A stretch of 6,196 nt of DNA from an uncultured Erysipelotrichales bacterium (GTDB lineage Bacteria; Bacillota_I; Bacilli_A; Erysipelotrichales; Coprobacillaceae). A program made the translations under genes and the position numbers. Location: contig CAJUJC010000101.1 in NCBI GenBank assembly GCA_910586805.1, positions 1 through 6,196 of the forward strand, written 5' to 3'. Positions 5,401-6,196 of the stretch are shown piece after piece. The notes beneath the pieces were generated by a model. That model had not been told where the DNA came from. It did no database searches and was given only the letters and a program-made list of their open reading frames with translations. The stretch's first letter is position 1; every line of letters starts with the position of its first letter.

Positions 5401-6196
5401 TAAAAATCTCCTCCTAACTCTTTAATGGCATTCAACAATCCACCATGTAAAATCATCACTTTTTCTCTTGGAGAAAGTTTCAATCCTACTGATATTGTTT
5501 CGTTTGTTGTTGTATTTTTAACAATAATATCTTTATTCTTCTCAACAGCTTCTTTAACATCTAACAAAACATAAGAATCTATATCATTAAAGAAATCATA
5601 TCCTTTTTTATCAATAATCAAAGGCAAAATGCCATTATTAATTAAATTAGATCTATGAATTCTAGCAAAAGACAATGCAAATATAGCTTTAATCTTTAAA
5701 TAATTAGGAACTAAGGCTGCATGTTCTCTTGAAGAACCCTGTCCATAATTATCTCCTCCTACAATAAAGCCACCATTATTTTCAATAGCTCTATTATAGA
5801 ATTGATCATCAACCTTACAAAAAGAGAATTTTGCAAGATGTGGAACATTTGATCTAAATGGTAATAATTTAGAATCTGAAGGAACAATATGATCAGTAGA
5901 AATATTATCTCCAACTTTTAATACCACTTTCCCTTCAATATCTTTATCAAGTTTTTCACCTCTAGGAACAGGTTTAATATTAGGTCCCATATAAACATCA
6001 GTATGAGGGTCATATTCATTAATAAAATAATTTGCATTTTTAATAAATGGTGTACTTGGAACTTCATTTAAATACATATCATCTACAAATTCACAAGAAA
6101 AATACCCTTTGATTGCAGATAAAGCTGCAATTTCAGGTGATACCAAATAAACACCTGCATCATTTGTTCCTGAACGTCCTTTAAAATTACGATTAA
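5400..6196 (-). CDS. acn: Aconitase, C-terminal part, short Aquifex-type family (5' end beyond the window)
   Basis: Isomerises citrate to isocitrate through aconitate using a [4Fe-4S] cluster. The frame stays open to the right edge, giving 264 visible residues. They begin with NRNFKGR, a conserved aconitase motif, so the true start lies outside; the TTG at 6146 is an internal Leu codon. KVGDNISTDHIVPSD (about 94-107 of the fragment) opens the swivel domain. GDNYGQGSSREHAA (147-160) and SFARIHRSNLINNGILPL (about 175-192) carry substrate-contacting Ser and Arg residues. The C-terminus ends in the usual GGLLN-type segment. The pattern fits the roughly 640-residue aconitase branch called Aquifex type, so about 380 residues, including the cluster cysteines, should lie to the right. 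A 3-isopropylmalate or homoaconitate dehydratase is the alternative, but those usually have the swivel domain as a separate short subunit. It is coupled to isocitrate dehydrogenase by a one-base overlap. Confidence 0.93.
   Translation of the reverse strand, partial: NRNFKGRSGTNDAGVYLVSPEIAALSAIKGYFSCEFVDDMYLNEVPSTPFIKNANYFINEYDPHTDVYMGPNIKPVPRGEKLDKDIEGKVVLKVGDNISTDHIVPSDSKLLPFRSNVPHLAKFSFCKVDDQFYNRAIENNGGFIVGGDNYGQGSSREHAALVPNYLKIKAIFALSFARIHRSNLINNGILPLIIDKKGYDFFNDIDSYVLLDVKEAVEKNKDIIVKNTTTNETISVGLKLSPREKVMILHGGLLNAIKELGGDF
5407..5415 (-). promoter_or_regulatory. Ribosome site of isocitrate dehydrogenase inside the aconitase coding end
   Basis: AGGAGGAGA lies 6 nt before the isocitrate dehydrogenase ATG. 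It is contained in the last codons of aconitase, where GGA GGA GAT encodes Gly-Gly-Asp. Together with the one-base stop/start overlap this marks tightly coupled translation of the two pathway enzymes. Confidence 0.85.

Noticed and set aside
5400..6146. A complete short protein starting at the TTG at 6146
   Set aside because: The frame continues upstream into the conserved NRNFKGR aconitase motif, so the TTG is an internal Leu codon of a longer gene.

Overview
The window is AT-rich (roughly 30% GC by eye) and every convincing gene lies on the minus strand. Strong AGGAGG-type ribosome sites, Rho-independent terminators and the protein families point to a low-GC Firmicute. An Erysipelotrichia or Coprobacillaceae-like gut anaerobe fits best, but that is inference and no taxonomic marker gene is present.

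In transcription order (right to left), the window opens with a metabolic operon. It holds the C-terminal 264 residues of an aconitase of the short, Aquifex-type family (cut by the right edge), an NAD-type isocitrate dehydrogenase whose ATG overlaps the aconitase stop by one base, and a GntR/FCD regulator 21 bp further on. A long-stem terminator at about 3602-3653 closes the operon. Aconitase plus isocitrate dehydrogenase is the oxidative half-arm from citrate to 2-oxoglutarate, most likely serving glutamate supply in a fermentative organism. The FCD regulator is a candidate sensor of citrate, isocitrate or a related carboxylate.

Next come almost 700 bp (3014-3708) without a supportable gene. 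Besides the terminator, this gap holds several dyads: a 13-bp dyad just upstream of the glycosidase start, an AAAAGCTTTT-centred dyad, and a dense cluster of inverted repeats at 3405-3482, part of which could form alternative hairpins.

A stand-alone family GH4 6-phospho-beta-glucosidase follows (1619-3013), with its own terminator (1581-1610). It would hydrolyse PTS-imported phospho-disaccharides such as cellobiose-6-phosphate, but no PTS gene is in view.

The left end holds a calcineurin-like metallophosphoesterase with an SH3-like C-terminal tail and, 30 bp downstream of it, a small helical protein of unknown function that runs off the left edge probably within a codon or two of its end. 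The three left-hand genes share a TATAGTAT (minus strand ATACTATA) box 13 to 25 nt upstream of the start codon, either a common -10 element or an operator. No mobile element, CRISPR array, tRNA or rRNA was seen, and I do not see a clearly novel system. The most intriguing parts are the dyad cluster and the regulator attached to the aconitase/isocitrate dehydrogenase operon.
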